64,000 bases of DNA from Labyrinthula sp. Ha (taxonomy: Eukaryota; Sar; Bigyra; Labyrinthulida; Labyrinthulaceae), in assembly GCA_015227615.1 (NCBI GenBank), contig JAALGZ010000015.1, positions 831,001 through 895,000 on the forward strand, read 5' to 3'. The notes below the pieces were generated by a model. The model saw only the letters and a program-made list of their open reading frames with translations. It was not told the origin of the DNA and made no database searches. Position numbers and translations under genes: made by a program. This document shows, one piece after another, positions 21,618-34,400 of this stretch. Numbering within the stretch: the first letter of the stretch is position 1; every line of letters begins with the position of its first letter.

Positions 21618-24600
21618 ATGAATTTTATTTTCTTGTCTTATTTCTGGTTCATTGTTTCTGGAGCAACAACAGCAAAGCTATACAAGGAGTTTGTAGTTGA
21701 TAATATAAAGTATCAAGGGTTTCTTGAAATGCATAATGGAAGGAATATCAGAAGGCTGAAGGAAAATACACGAAGATCTGTTGAAATTAACTTTTTCGAT
21801 CATGTTTTGGAAGTTCCTCGGCAACTGAGTTGTACAGAACTAAGGAAAGTGAAGGATCACAAGTTGAATTCTTTATTAAACAGAGTTAATGTCACCGAGC
21901 ACTTTAGAGACGGATCATCCAAGACTTCCGAAATGGAATACACCTCAAATAACTACATGTCTGCCGATGGAGAGTGCTTTGTAAGTTTTTCAGAGAATGG
22001 CCAGCTTGTATCTGGTACTAAGTACGACGAATTTCCACTGTCGGCAACATTTGAGTTTGGGGATTGTGAGGAACCTACAGTTTTAAATGCCTCAAAACAG
22101 TGCATTAAATTTCCCTCTGATAATGATGCCTTGGCCCCAAAGTGTGGGACTGTTGATGATGAAGAACAAAAAGTATTCAAACTGCAGAGCAAGAATCTTC
22201 GGAACCTTGCCAATGGTATCTTAAGATTTTTGTTTATCTTTTAGAACCGCTTCCATTTAAATTAGATCTGTGGAATGATTGTTACAACGCTGCCACTGAA
22301 CTACATGAACTTGCTATTGGGGTCTCAGTAGGAAGTAATCTCTTGAAACAAATTGGTGGAAGTGAGAATTTGTTGCAGTATATTGAGTTGATTGTCGCAA
22401 ACACAAATGTTTTCTATTATCAACAACTAAATGTGAAACTTGTTGTTCATGCTGTTGAGTTTGTATCGGAGGAGGATGCTGGATCAGTTCTATGGGATAA
22501 CCATGATTGCCAACAAACCATTCAAGAACAATTAAAAAGCTATAAGAAAGTGAGTAGACCAAGCAGACAAGGTATTTGGCATCTTATGGATGATTGCTAC
22601 GGAAAAGGTGTCAACTCTGATGGCGGGGCCATCGGTCTTGCACATATCAATGCTGTGTGCTCTGATAGTACGGCAAACGTTGCTACGACCTGGTACAATG
22701 ACGCTGGAGGTACATGGCTGATCTTTGCACATGAAGTGGGTCATTTATTTGGAGCACAGCATACTTGGGAAGAAGGTGTGGGTGAAACAGGTGGTATAAT
22801 GGATGTATGCTTCTTTTTCTATGTTTACTTCTAGTACGGAGACAGACTGTATAATCCAGAAAACCCACTAACAGAATACCAATTTAACCGAAAATACAGA
22901 TTTGATGATATTTGTGACATAATCAAGGAAGAGTTAGAAGATAACTGCCCTTATTGGAGCTCATACACGTTAGGGAAAAGTGGTGGTACCTGCGGAAATG
23001 GTGTTCTTGAGGATCATGAAGAGTGTGAATGTCCACCAGATGCGAAAGATCCCACAGACTGCGGTTGTTGCAAGAATTGTCAGTTGCAAGGAACCGAGGC
23101 CGTTTGCTCTCCTTTTGGTAATGACTGTTGCACTGAAGAGTGTACCTACCAACCTACAACCGAGATGTGCCAGCATTCTGATGGACCTGGGTATTGTAGA
23201 AATGGCCACTGCGCTTCTGCACAATGCCACTTTATTGGTTGGGGAGATTACTGTGGTGTGGTTGATGAAGATGAACCTTGTCGAAAACGCTGTGTTTATC
23301 AAAATTTCTGTACCCAGGTTCCAAAATATACCTACAAAGGACGCAACCTGCAAAATTTCAGAGACGGCGCATTCTGTCAGACCGCTGAAGTAGCATACGG
23401 TCAGTGTTTTGATGGAACATGTGTGGAGGTAGAAAAAGAGGGAGCCCCTCCAAGCATTTTCCCAACAGAGTTTCCGACAAAATTCCCAAGTAAATTCATT
23501 TTCTCCTGTTTAATTTAGCAACCTCTAGCCCGACGCCATATCCCACTGATGAGCCCACCTATTTCCCAACCAACTATCCATCTCAAAGTCCAACTCTCTT
23601 TCCAAGTGAAGGTCCAACAAACAGCCCTACAGTATTTCCTACTGACTTTCCAACGCCAAATCCTACAAATTACCCGACAAGATATCCTACACTCTTCCCC
23701 ACAGAAGAACCCACCACTTCTCCGACAAGTTTTCCTACTGATGGTCCGACATTTTATCCAACCCTTTATCCCTCTAAGTCTCCCACGCTTACACCATCGA
23801 AGCTTCCTACATCCGCTCCGACGAGCTTCCCTACTGATGACCCTACGCCTTTCCCAACCGAATATCCTATTTCTGAGCCAACGGAGTTCCCAACCTGGTT
23901 TCCTACCGACCTCCCTACAAATTTTCCATCAGAAGGAAATACTAGGTTGCCTACAAGCTACCCAACAAGACAGCCTACTGGCTCAGAGAAACCGACTCAG
24001 AGTCCTACATTCTTGCCAACATTAAGTCCAAGTTCGAGCCCAAGTGTTTCTCCAACATTTTATCCCACTAGTTTTCCAACTTTGACACCAACGAAACTAC
24101 CAACAGTTAGTACTAATACTCCAACGACTGCACCCGTAGAAGAAAATGTTGATCATTTAACTACATTTCCAACGACTTACCCCACATCCTTTCCAACTAT
24201 TCGTAGTACTGACACCAACTCATCAGGTTCACCTTCCTTTTCGCCATCTACCCGCCCTACAACAGCCCCTTCAGTAGATTTAGAAATTTCTTTCGACCAT
24301 GAGTCTGACTACTGCTGTGAAGAATTGAAATTGATTTATGGGCGAGGGAATTTTCTCTACTATTTTTATAATCAAGCTGTGTGCTCAAATCTTCCTAGCC
24401 CGTCCCTGAGTAAAACAGAAAATAATTGCAAGAGTTTAAACTTATTGCACGCTCGTGATGAATGCGAATCAATTGGAGCTCGTCTTTGCACGATGTCCGA
24501 GTTAAGGGATCTGGTAGCTGGAGACATTAATGAAGAATTCACTCAATGTGGACTTACACAGAGCACGAAGACCTGGACACAAACTCGGTGCAGTAGCGGT

Positions 24601-24705
24601 TTCATGGTTGCCCAGCTACAAGATGGGCTTGAAGAACGGTGTGTACCAGCTGAAGATATAGGTGCAGATCAATACCAGACACTATGTTGTGCAGATTCGT
24701 GTTAA
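21618..24705 (+). CDS. Secreted ADAM-like (M12B) metalloprotease with disintegrin, Pro-Thr repeats and cysteine-rich tail (4 exons)
   Basis: Exons 21618-22215, 22245-22804, 22835-23489 and 23519-24705 join into exactly 1,000 codons (999 aa). The introns are 29, 30 and 29 bp. A hydrophobic signal peptide (MNFIFLSYFWFIVSGATT) opens a prodomain-like region. The catalytic domain carries HEVGHLFGAQH (about 361-371), the HExxHxxGxxH zinc site, with the Met-turn in GGIMDY about 16 residues on, the codons for Asp and Tyr being split by intron 2. Residues about 438-560 read CGNGVLEDHEECEC and are dense in cysteine, like the disintegrin and Cys-rich domains of ADAMs. A roughly 260-residue stretch of FPT/YPT/SPT repeats follows, then a final roughly 135-residue domain with at least eight cysteines (ARDECESIGARLC ... 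LCCADSC). I see no transmembrane segment, so it is likely released or bound to the cell wall. Confidence 0.93.
23460..24270 (+). repeat. Coding Pro-Thr repeat tract (x-P-T, mostly F-P-T and Y-P-T)
   Basis: About 260 codons of imperfect x-x-P-T units, with Phe, Tyr or Ser before Pro-Thr. The codons are varied (CCA, CCT, CCG, CCC with ACA, ACT, ACG, ACC), so the repeat is kept at protein level and is not a recent DNA expansion. The last intron (23490-23518) splits the first repeats. Such tracts are commonly O-glycosylated stalks in algal and oomycete extracellular proteins. Confidence 0.85.
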
Positions 24706-24990
24706 AGATATAGTATAATATTCTTTTGTTAAATTAGGTTAGAAAATCACCCCTCATAGGGTTCTTCTGTTTACCTTCGTGATTCTTCTTGGAAGAAGCT
24801 CTCAATGTAGTTTTCTGGAAGTGCTCCCTATAAAATAAATATAAGCTCCCTGGTTATAGCTAAAACAAACGAGTAATAACCAGCTAAAGAAACTATTATT
24901 TTGCAAACGTGTGAACCAATTTAACAAAAATAAATTGTTGAAAAGAATGCGAGTTTACCTTAGCAATATGATCTGATTCAAGATACGTGC

Positions 24991-26655
24991 TCAACTACCA
25001 GTTTGATCCTTTATGAACTCGATGAGTTGCTTAGGCACAGAGTCTTGCCATCGAGGACGATCCTTTGCAATTAAGCGAGAATCAGTAATTTCTTTTTCCA
25101 TTTGCTGACCCAGCTGACCTGAAATAGAAATGCCCAAAAAATCTAACAAGTCCTGAAGAACAGTCTGGTTGTTCGAGTTTGTTAGATCTTCATACCAAAA
25201 TTCTCGATAAACATCCGGATCAAGAAGTTCCAACCCACTTTTCATATATGCATATGACATTTGAAGAATCCGGGCGTTAGAACCAAGTGTTCCAAAGTTT
25301 CTGTTTACTGCAGTTGAAACTAGTGCATGACCTATGTTTCTCTTCAAAACAACTACACGCAAATCAGCTCCTGCAGCATTGAATACTTTAGCTAAATCCA
25401 AAATGTCTATGTTGCACAGTACTCTTGCGAGCTTCTTGTATTTACACCTAGGTCCTCCCCATGGCATGGAGTACATATTAACCGGATGAGTAGTGAAGAC
25501 CGTATTTAAAAAGATGTGATTCAGTATCAACCCCTGTGGACTTAATATTTTCTTTTTCTCAAAATCAATAAGAGTTTGGATAAGCTCAACTCTTGCGGCT
25601 TCTCTTTGTTCGGATTTCGTGGTTGTAAGATAAGTGGTTAACTTGGAATATAAAACTTCTGAACTTCTCTTCCTGCCTAATTTAGAAAACATATGATGCC
25701 CAACACCTTCAATACCAAGAACAAATACATATACTTTCTTTCCAAGAGTATTTCCTCTTTGAACCATTACTCCCTTGTTAGGAAATTTACGAATTTTTGA
25801 TAGCTGATAGTCCAAGTAGGAGTTTAATAACCTTACGTAAGATGATTTCAACATATCTTCATCCGCGAGGATTTTTTCAAACCTTTGGCATTTATCTTTC
25901 TCGAACGCTAATCTTTCTGAAACAGAGCTATTTTTCTTACCAAATTCAATACGCACATCAAATGCAACCTTTGCTTGGTCACAGATTTTCTTGATAGTTA
26001 AGAGATCAGGTGTCAAAATGAACCAGGGCACATAAATTCTACCATGTGAAGAATAAGATTTCTCATCCAAAATTTTCACAACATCATTTGGGCAAGGTTG
26101 TTCCGCATTTGGATCTTGGGTTAAAGGAAAAGTAAACATTGTGTTGTTATAGCCAAAAATGTCGCATCTTTCATCAGTTTGATGTATCTTTTGAATCAGA
26201 ATAATCAAATTTTGTTTCATTTCAGCATAGGAAAAGTTCAAAAGATAATTTTGTAGTTGTCTTTGCAAAGCTGAGCTTTGAAATGGAATTGTAAGATCCG
26301 CAGGGACGAAGAAGGTAAACAATTGATAGAGCAATTTTGAGATGTCCATGCAAGTTTCTGAACTCGAAAAATTGTATTCAAATTTTGAGAATAAACCAGT
26401 GTGAAAAACAAGTTGTCCTAATCTTTCTTCTCTGCCATTAGTTGGTTGAGTGTTTGGGAATGGATGTATTTCGTTCACTGCGTGTAGATAGGGAGGTGAG
26501 AAGTTGTCGGAAGTGATGGCTTCAGAGAGACTTTTGTTCTCCATTTTTTGAAGGTACACTACAAATGAAACAACAAAGAATGTCAGCGCCACATTATACA
26601 GGTTTAGATTAAATGTTTTTTGTTTACTTGTATTTCTTGAAATTTCTTTGTCCAT
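24991..26655 (-). CDS. Type II membrane protein, sulfotransferase-like
   Basis: A 554-aa protein if the first true ATG (26655, MDKEISRN) is used. One transmembrane helix at about 19-37 (NLYNVALTFFVVSFVVYL) follows a short charged tail, the topology of Golgi glycosyl- and sulfotransferases. YVFVLGIEGVGHHMFSKLG (about 307-325) has the position and character of the PAPS 5'-phosphosulfate loop. VVVLKRNIGHALVSTAVNRN (about 430-450) resembles the 3'-phosphate site (Arg, then ALxS). Late Trp/Arg-rich segments complete the domain. I infer a sulfotransferase acting on cell-surface or secreted glycans, but the acceptor is unknown and the P-loop differs from the classic form. It converges with the ADAM-like gene (285 bp between stops). 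Confidence 0.6.
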   Translation of the reverse strand: MDKEISRNTSKQKTFNLNLYNVALTFFVVSFVVYLQKMENKSLSEAITSDNFSPPYLHAVNEIHPFPNTQPTNGREERLGQLVFHTGLFSKFEYNFSSSETCMDISKLLYQLFTFFVPADLTIPFQSSALQRQLQNYLLNFSYAEMKQNLIILIQKIHQTDERCDIFGYNNTMFTFPLTQDPNAEQPCPNDVVKILDEKSYSSHGRIYVPWFILTPDLLTIKKICDQAKVAFDVRIEFGKKNSSVSERLAFEKDKCQRFEKILADEDMLKSSYVRLLNSYLDYQLSKIRKFPNKGVMVQRGNTLGKKVYVFVLGIEGVGHHMFSKLGRKRSSEVLYSKLTTYLTTTKSEQREAARVELIQTLIDFEKKKILSPQGLILNHIFLNTVFTTHPVNMYSMPWGGPRCKYKKLARVLCNIDILDLAKVFNAAGADLRVVVLKRNIGHALVSTAVNRNFGTLGSNARILQMSYAYMKSGLELLDPDVYREFWYEDLTNSNNQTVLQDLLDFLGISISGQLGQQMEKEITDSRLIAKDRPRWQDSVPKQLIEFIKDQTGS

Positions 26656-26709
26656 TGAAGACAAATGATTTAATTGGTCAATTTAACCAGTTATATGGCG
26701 AGTTGCTTC

Positions 26710-26714
26710 AACGG
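26710..26714 (+). promoter_or_regulatory. AACGG site upstream of the sulfotransferase-like gene
   Basis: TTCAACGGACAG lies about 55 bp upstream of the minus-strand ATG at 26655. The AACGGAC extension is shared with the site at 28222 before the next gene. Confidence 0.3.
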
Positions 26715-26868
26715 ACAGCACAAATATCATAGATACAAGAGAAGTGTTTAAACACTAAACATATTGGTGTGAACAAGTCAAAATCCATTATATTTCAAGA
26801 TTAAATATCTGTCTACTATTTATGTTCTATAAAACCTATTTCTTAAGTTCATTACATATTTTTTCAGG

Positions 26869-28071
26869 CTAGCTTCTACCTTCAGTGAACCATCTTTGTC
26901 GCCCGGAAGGAACCACTATAGGAACGCTATATGCTCTAACCTTCTTTTCACCAGAAAGAAAACCAGTAAATGAAGCAGAGAACGTTTGACAGTTATACCC
27001 ACCCTCATCCAGGTCCTGATTTTTTGTTCCGAAAAGGCTAATTGCTCTGCCAACGAAAGAAGGTCTGGAGATTTTCTTGCTCGGTACTGAGTATTGTGAT
27101 CTTTGACTGGCCCTGTTTAATACAAATTCAAAAATACTTCTTTTTGTTACAGACGCTCTGTTTGGCACAAACGATTCCCGAATAGATGGATCGATGAATC
27201 TTTGATTCTCAAAGTCTTTCAGGAATTTTTGAAATCCCTTTTTGTTTTGTACATTTTCCGGCAAGTCTGTTATACGAATCTCCATTTTAGTGTTCTTCCA
27301 GGGTAATACCATTTCTCTGGGTAAAGATTGGAACATTGCATCAGAATCTAAGACCCAAGTTGACTTTCCATTGTATCCTCCGATTCCGTGTCTCCAAGCT
27401 AGTTCTACTATAGTACAGGTATTGTCTTCAAACTCGACGCAAATACCAGAATGATACGTTCTCTTATCTTGAGCAGTTTCTACTTTCTTAAAATACCGAT
27501 GCCCAAAATGATGAACGGCACGCACTCTTGGATTCGAAATTTCTCTTGATGCAAACAAATCCAAAACCTTTCTTCCGTGACTTGTCTTTTGGTGCTTCTG
27601 ATTATAGTAAAATACATAACCTTCATTTCCAGCACTGTACCCTTTAGAACAATACGACGGTAGATAAACCGTAACCACCACTTTTTCTTCCGTTGACATT
27701 ACTGTACTTAAATCAAACAGCTCACTTTCTTCGTTTCCAGCTTCCCACAAAGTTTTACCGTTTTTCAACTCAGTTTTAATGGATACAAGTCTTGCGAGAA
27801 ACATCCCTTTCCATTCGTTTAATCCTTGAGGATTATGATAATAAACGTTTTTGTTTTCTGAATCAAGAATTAGGCACTTATCAAATTGTTCCAAAGTGAC
27901 TTCCGGATTTCCTCTTCGGGGCTTAAAAGATTTCTCCGGAGCTTTGTGGACAATTACATGTATAGGAATATCTCGATCACCACCGTCTTCAAAGGAAGCT
28001 TGCAAATCTTCTAAGGTAAACCTTTCACCCTCGTCAACTTGCTCATGGCTCTTATCCCAACTACTTGGCAT
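26869..28071 (-). CDS. Unknown protein, possible permuted papain-fold (LRAT/PPPDE/NlpC-type)
   Basis: A single-exon 400-aa protein with a true ATG. I do not recognise the family by overall similarity. The middle contains RTYHSGICVEFEDN (His207) and VELAWRHGIGGY, and the C-terminal third has GGYNCQTFSASFTGFL (Cys361). A His-Ser/Thr-Gly-hydrophobic strand followed far downstream by Asn-Cys-x-x-Phe is the layout of circularly permuted papain-like hydrolases and acyltransferases such as LRAT, PPPDE and some NlpC/P60 proteins. That is inference from two motifs only. There is no signal peptide or membrane segment, and the last 60 residues are basic. It lies in tandem with the sulfotransferase-like gene, 213 bp upstream of its ATG. 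Confidence 0.75.
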   Translation of the reverse strand: MPSSWDKSHEQVDEGERFTLEDLQASFEDGGDRDIPIHVIVHKAPEKSFKPRRGNPEVTLEQFDKCLILDSENKNVYYHNPQGLNEWKGMFLARLVSIKTELKNGKTLWEAGNEESELFDLSTVMSTEEKVVVTVYLPSYCSKGYSAGNEGYVFYYNQKHQKTSHGRKVLDLFASREISNPRVRAVHHFGHRYFKKVETAQDKRTYHSGICVEFEDNTCTIVELAWRHGIGGYNGKSTWVLDSDAMFQSLPREMVLPWKNTKMEIRITDLPENVQNKKGFQKFLKDFENQRFIDPSIRESFVPNRASVTKRSIFEFVLNRASQRSQYSVPSKKISRPSFVGRAISLFGTKNQDLDEGGYNCQTFSASFTGFLSGEKKVRAYSVPIVVPSGRQRWFTEGRS

Positions 28072-28221
28072 TTCGTGTGCAGTTCTCTTTGCTCAGTTTA
28101 TTTTAGTATGTTGGATACAGTAATTTTTATACTAGTCCAGTTTGAAATTCCCGCAATATATCTGAAGCAATTTCATCACTTTTTTATTTGAAGCTTAATA
28201 GAACGAATTTTGGGGAGTTTT

Positions 28222-28226
28222 AACGG
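28222..28226 (+). promoter_or_regulatory. AACGG site upstream of the 400-aa unknown gene
   Basis: TTTTAACGGACGC is about 150 bp upstream of the minus-strand ATG at 28071. Confidence 0.3.
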
Positions 28227-28390
28227 ACGCCCAAGTAAAACAAATATTTCTGTACTGTAATACTGGTAATATGTCAATACAGTGAAAATGACAAAGCTTG
28301 CTTCCAAACATTAGTGTAATGGTTTCAATAGAGAGTTATTAGTAGGAACTGTTCAGTTAAGACTTGATGATTGATTATTCAATATTCTTG

Positions 28391-28418
28391 TCGGGAAATA
28401 TCGGGAAATACCGGGAAT
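28391..28418 (+). repeat. Short tandem repeat, 10-bp unit, about 2.8 copies
   Basis: Two exact copies of TCGGGAAATA are followed by CCGGGAAT. It is GC-richer than its desert surroundings. No function is evident. Confidence 0.6.
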
Positions 28419-31400
28419 CTAAACTCTCGACTACTGAACAATAAGAAACATGTTCATATTGAGAACTCTAGAGCTCAAACTATTCATTCATTTTCAGAAG
28501 CAATATTATTTGCAATTAGAAAGAGAAATACAAAAGATTGTAACCAAAGTAGTTTTCCTCTAGCTCAAGATATTATAAGTATTGTAAGCTTCAATCTATT
28601 AACTTTTGCCCTAATTAAGAACCTCTGGTGTTGCATCTTTAACCTTGGCAAGAGAAACGTTTTAGCACAACCAAATCATGAAGCTACTTTAATACCGCTC
28701 CTCCTAAGCTTGATATGATTTAAAAAAAACGAATATGCTTATTATCTGTACTATGATTTAGAAATACTGCTATACATAGTTTATTAACAATTTGATTATA
28801 ATCTTATTTAGTCAACAGAACACATACGTCCACTATCTGCTAATATGCTAAATGATGGCTCACAAGGAATAAGATAAACGGAAGAAAATGATAAAACTCA
28901 CTGTGTTGTAAACTCTAGAGCTAATGCAGAGATAGTATTCGATTATTCAAGTCAACTTTATGTGGCCTGTGGATATTGCCTTTGTTTGTGGGAGTGTGTA
29001 TATCTTAGAATAAGAAATTATGCTCTTTTCTAAATAGCTCACTTAACATCTCACGATATGTTAACTCTCAAAGAACACAAAATAATTTCACCTAAGGGGA
29101 TGGGATATTTTAATAGGGCTTTGAAGCTTTAGGTTACATCATATGCCAACGTAGAAGGATCTTATGTTTTTTAACGAACTTTTCAACAAATAAATCTTGT
29201 TTTTATTGAGGGGAATCCTCTAGTAATTATCCCAACATAAACTTAGTGAACACTATTCAGATATTTTAGTTACCCCAGATAGCTATGAGGAGGTAGAAGT
29301 GAACTACTGGAAACTCCTTACTGCTGTGCTAAACTCTTGGTGCTCACAGGAGATTATCACAACGACGCAACTGTGTCTTTGCATACGAGTACCTATGACT
29401 CTTCTAGCTATATTGAGGGTCATATCAACTACTTAAGTCAATTAACTCACGAAAGTTTTCAACAGAAAAGAAACGATCAGGTTTCGCTCAAACCTGGGTA
29501 CCACATTTTCAGCTTATTGACTTTATTTCTCTCCATCTTCATATTTTCTAAGAGAAAACGGAGTTATAGGCTTCTTTTGATTCTATTTAAGCAATAAATT
29601 TTTTATATTTTGCACATATGTTCAGCAATAAATACCATATCCTCAAATGCTCAATGAAGGTCGATGTCTTATACCTATGGGTTCTCGAGTTATTAGTGTT
29701 TTGTTTTCGAAATGAAAAAGGCTAATTTTAAGTGATGTACTTTTAATTGAGATTAATGTTAAAGTTTAAAATTGTTTATGCGAGTTAACTACGGCAATGC
29801 TATTTCAAAGCCTAGATTATGAAAAACATTTTAATCAGTCATAGTCATGTGTGTTCATGATGGATATTGAAAGCTCAATGGCTATTCATTCTTTGTAGTT
29901 GACTCCATGAGAAAATAATTCTAATAGGGGTTTTCTAAACATAGTTTTAATTGAATTCTTCGAAGTTATATACAAATGAGATCTTATCACAATTTTTTTA
30001 ACAGAAACCCAGTCTTGACATTGTAGGTTATTCGAAATATTGTTCAAAGACTATATTCTGCGATAAGAGATATGCTATCAATTTCAATTTAAGACATCAG
30101 CATGTTTTTTGCCCCACATCATACCATTATGTCTTTAACATGCTTCTAACTTATCTTGTTCCTCATTTTCCTATGTTTGGAATAAAGATAAATACAACCT
30201 CATCGAGCGAACTTCCTACACCGCTATTATAACCAAGGGTCTTAGACCTCAAAATGAAAGAGTTTATAAACGAGGCATCGTTTTCTCCTAGTATACTTAC
30301 TCAGAACCAGTGCTATTTCGTTGTGACATAGGCAGCCATACAGACTGAGTTACGGTACAACATTGTATGAGAAATGAGTGATTTAGTACTAGTCTCCTTG
30401 GGGAAATGACCAACGAAGTGTTTGGAAAGTCTAAATCTCAACACTGAGTTTTGAGGATCCACAAAACTATCACGGATCTGCTTCAGTGAGATTGAGTTTG
30501 GATATCCCAATCCACCTCTCTATGCGCCTAGTCATTGGTAGGCTACTATCTAGTTTATTTTTCGAAATTACTTTTCAGAAAATATCTTGCCGTTCTAATT
30601 TTTCTTTATCCGTGTAATTTTAAGTTTTCTTTGGCAGCCATGATAAACGGCCCTATTAAGAAAAATTAGCTTGCTTTGATGATCCTCAGGAACGATTAAA
30701 ATTTAACCAAATAGTTCGAGCCATCACTTCTTGTTACATAACTTATTCAGGTAGAACTAATGGAGCCTTGCACATCCTTTTTGAACCTGTTTTTTTCACG
30801 AACATATGAGAAGTGTTTTTATACTACCAAAATTCTGTGATCTTAGCATGGGAAAATTGATAGCAACAACACATGCTCCTAATATGTCTCACACAATATA
30901 CTTAACTACCTGTATCAGCTTCAATATAAAACTTGAGTTATTCGAAAATTTGCTTTTTCAAGAGTAGCGCTTAAATCTTATTGTGATGTTACTGCATATC
31001 TAGGGGCATATATTTTGGATAACGTAGGTTTTGCTCCTTCAAAGGCAGTTGCATACCTTAATTTATTATTCAGGGTGGTCGCCTAATTTTAGAATGGTTC
31101 TTTACGCAAATAACATAAGTTGAACCAGAATTTATTACCTTGTAACTTCGGTAGGAATGTCGCCCTCAAGTTAACACAATCTTGAGAAGGTAGAAAAGAT
31201 TCAAAAGATTCCATGGGAATAATATGCAACTACAAAAAGATATAGACACTTGATACCGCGCAAAATAGGACCTCTGTAAATCGAGTTGAGAACACCTTCT
31301 TTATCTTTCCATGTTATTTGATTGTTACCTCACATAGGTTATTATCAATTAGATCAAATGACTAAACTTGTACACCCTAAACTTAGAGCCGAATTAAATA

Positions 31401-34400
31401 TTGATATCAGGATTATATTGATCATACTCGTATATTAAATCTATTTACCAATCTTTTGATATGTTTCCTCTTGCTAGTAGCAATCATCGCAATTTGAATA
31501 TTCAACTTCATTGCTACCTAATTTAGAAAGTAATTGAGGTCTTTCATTGTAATATCTCTTCACAAATGGGAAATCAACTTGTAAAGTTAACATGGATAAA
31601 CTAGAGCGCAAAGAGATATCACTTTATCTGAAGTTAAAATGAATATTGTCATAACATAGAATGGACTAACCTAGTTTGCTTGCCGAGTATGAACTTAAAC
31701 TTTTCTACCCTGGTGAAAGAAGTATTTTACCCGGTCTTCATAATAGGTCAAACTTGCTTTGAATTAAATATATAGTGTATCTGTTAGAACTCTGTTTATT
31801 CAACTTAAACCATAACCCTACCTGAATTTTCTTAATTTGGAAAACATACTTGTTTATGTAGAATGTTGCTCTATTTCAATATTTCCCAAGGCAATGCTTT
31901 CTGACGCTACCCAGGGTTTCTTTTGTCTTTATAGTCTCTTTAGAAATTGAATATTTATTTTTTATCAATTCTCTACAGGTATATTAATACTATCTTTAGA
32001 GCTTAATTCTAACCGAAAATGGTACCAGGCCATTGCATCTGTAGATGCCAGAGTAATTTAAGAAGGACCTAACTGCTGGGTCCATATCCTAGTAATGTGC
32101 ATATTAGGGTAATCTTGAGACACATAATATAAGGTAAATCACTACTGCTTACATGTATTTTATTTTATGAAATTATTCCATCAAGAGATGTCATTGTGTG
32201 GTACTCTACATGTAGCATGTTGCATATACGATGATTTTAGGGGATTGTCGAAGCATATTCCCATCCACCATTTTCAAAAATTTTTTGAGGACGCTTGAGT
32301 TTGTGCTATTGCAATTTAGAAATTCTCTTGACTAGAAAATATAAAATCAACTGTATTATTCACGAACTTAATTCTGTTCTTCTCCTATTTTCAACTTAAA
32401 CTAATAGCCGTGAGATTTAAGAACTAATGTGAGCATTTGTATTCTGAATTAGTTAAGAGGGCTTACAGAAAATCATTTAAGCAAGACTATTATTTAATAT
32501 CAAAACTATTGTTCTAGTATGACCAGCAAAGATTTGCGTTTATACTTGTATTGAAGAATGTTTTGTACATCAAAGACTTTGAAAATATTGGCTGCTCAAC
32601 AAGAGTTGATACTTCTCCTTGACCTCTTATTTATTTGGTTAATAGTAAATGGAAATACTAACTGCTTTAGAATATAATTTGGTTCATTTTTTAAAAAGCA
32701 TTGGAAACAGGTGCTTCTCTGGTAGCTGTATTATACCTTGCCAGGATCTATTTTGACATACGTTAATATGTAGTTGAGCGGAGTAAAAGAAGTCATAAGC
32801 TAAAGTGGTTACGACTTTTAGAGGTTATTTCATTGAATAAATTATCATTTTAAACGTGAAAATAACATCAGCTACATCATCTTCTCCGAATTCAGTGCTT
32901 AAGACCAAAAATTTTGGTTATAGATTCATACCCGTGGAGATATTTAAATTTAACAAGATATGTCATATTTTGAAGCTCTATTGGAATGTAAATATTTATC
33001 TATGTCTTCATAAAAAGTTTACCGGAAACAAATCTATGCAAACTGAGAATAAATCATTTGGTTAAGACAATCCTGCAGAAAATGTTATTTAGAAAAAAAT
33101 TTCGAAACCAATATGCAGATACAGAACCTATACCGTAAGTTCTTCAAAAAAATCATCCTACTGTAAAAAATTAAACGGTAATTATTGGGCTAAAGTTGAA
33201 TAGAAGGTTTAGAGGAACGAAATTCCTTATATTATGACATGCATTCTGATTCAATGTTATTAAAGAAAACACAAGATTTTTCTCAAACAGAATCTGAGGC
33301 ATATTGGGAGCAAATGTAGGGTTTTATTACAGGTTTTCCCTAAGTCAAGCATATTATATTTCAGTGATTACTTTTTCTATTTAAATATATAAAATAAATG
33401 CCTACTATGCGCTCTCAAAGTCGGTTTTTTTTTATTTTTACTCTATTTTATAAACTAAATAAAACTTTTTTGTTCTCTTTATGGATTTTTACTTCAGTTT
33501 TTTATGGATTAATTTTAATTGTCGAGAGTTTAGAAGCTCTAAGAAAACTGAAAAACATAATTTTTAGATAAGTAAAGTAAAATATCTTTTGTGTTACATT
33601 TTCTTAGGTTTTTGGATGTAGAGTTCATGAAATGTTATAAACCAAGGTCTTGTGAAATAGGAAATTTGAGCAGTTTTGACAAGTGTTTATTTTTTTAAAA
33701 CATATAGATTGGCAAATACTTAGGTCATTGGCAAAGATCATTGAAATAACTTTGAATATATTTCTTTGAATTCAACTTTGTGTAAAATGCAGTATAGTTA
33801 TTACTATTGGTGCCCAACTGTTTCGTCGAGCTGAAACATTGCTACTCGATGAAACTTAAAGAATTGAAGAAGTTTTTAAAGAAAACAGGTATATTCCCTC
33901 AACAAATTAATTTATTTTTTTCTCGTTGTAGCATTACTGGTCGCAACATTTTAGATTAAGTTATTTTTGGGCTACAAGAAATCATTGATGAGCACCAGGT
34001 AGAAAGTGGAGTTCTCAATCTCAAATTTTTGTTGAAGATGAAGAAAACGCACAATGTTGTGAAATTCCTTCTATCCTCTGTAAAAAATGAAAAATATAAA
34101 GATTTAACGAAGTTAGTCTAGTTCTTGTGAGAATTTTACTTTTTTCGTTGTTTTTTATGTTTTGACAGAGCTGTAGGTACTTTTTCTTTAAGAAAGTTAC
34201 CAGGAAAAGGTGTTAAAATTGGCACCCAACCACTTCTAGTTCTATAAAATTCTCAACTTCTGCAAGTAGCCAACTTAAATAAAATATTTCTACTTGAAAA
34301 TGTACACACAGTGACTGAAGAATAAAACTATGGTTGATATACTTCATACTCGCGCAAATACTGCCCAAAATAACTCCAAATTATACATAGCTCTTGAAAT

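Noticed and set aside
28371-28718. 115-codon open frame
   Set aside because: Starts at TTG, composition is like the desert, no motifs or homology seen.
33809-34230. TTGGTGCCCAAC and TTGGCACCCAAC words about 410 bp apart, like tRNA-Lys primer-binding sites
   Set aside because: Only about ten bases match, and no coding or terminal-repeat features of a retroelement surround them.
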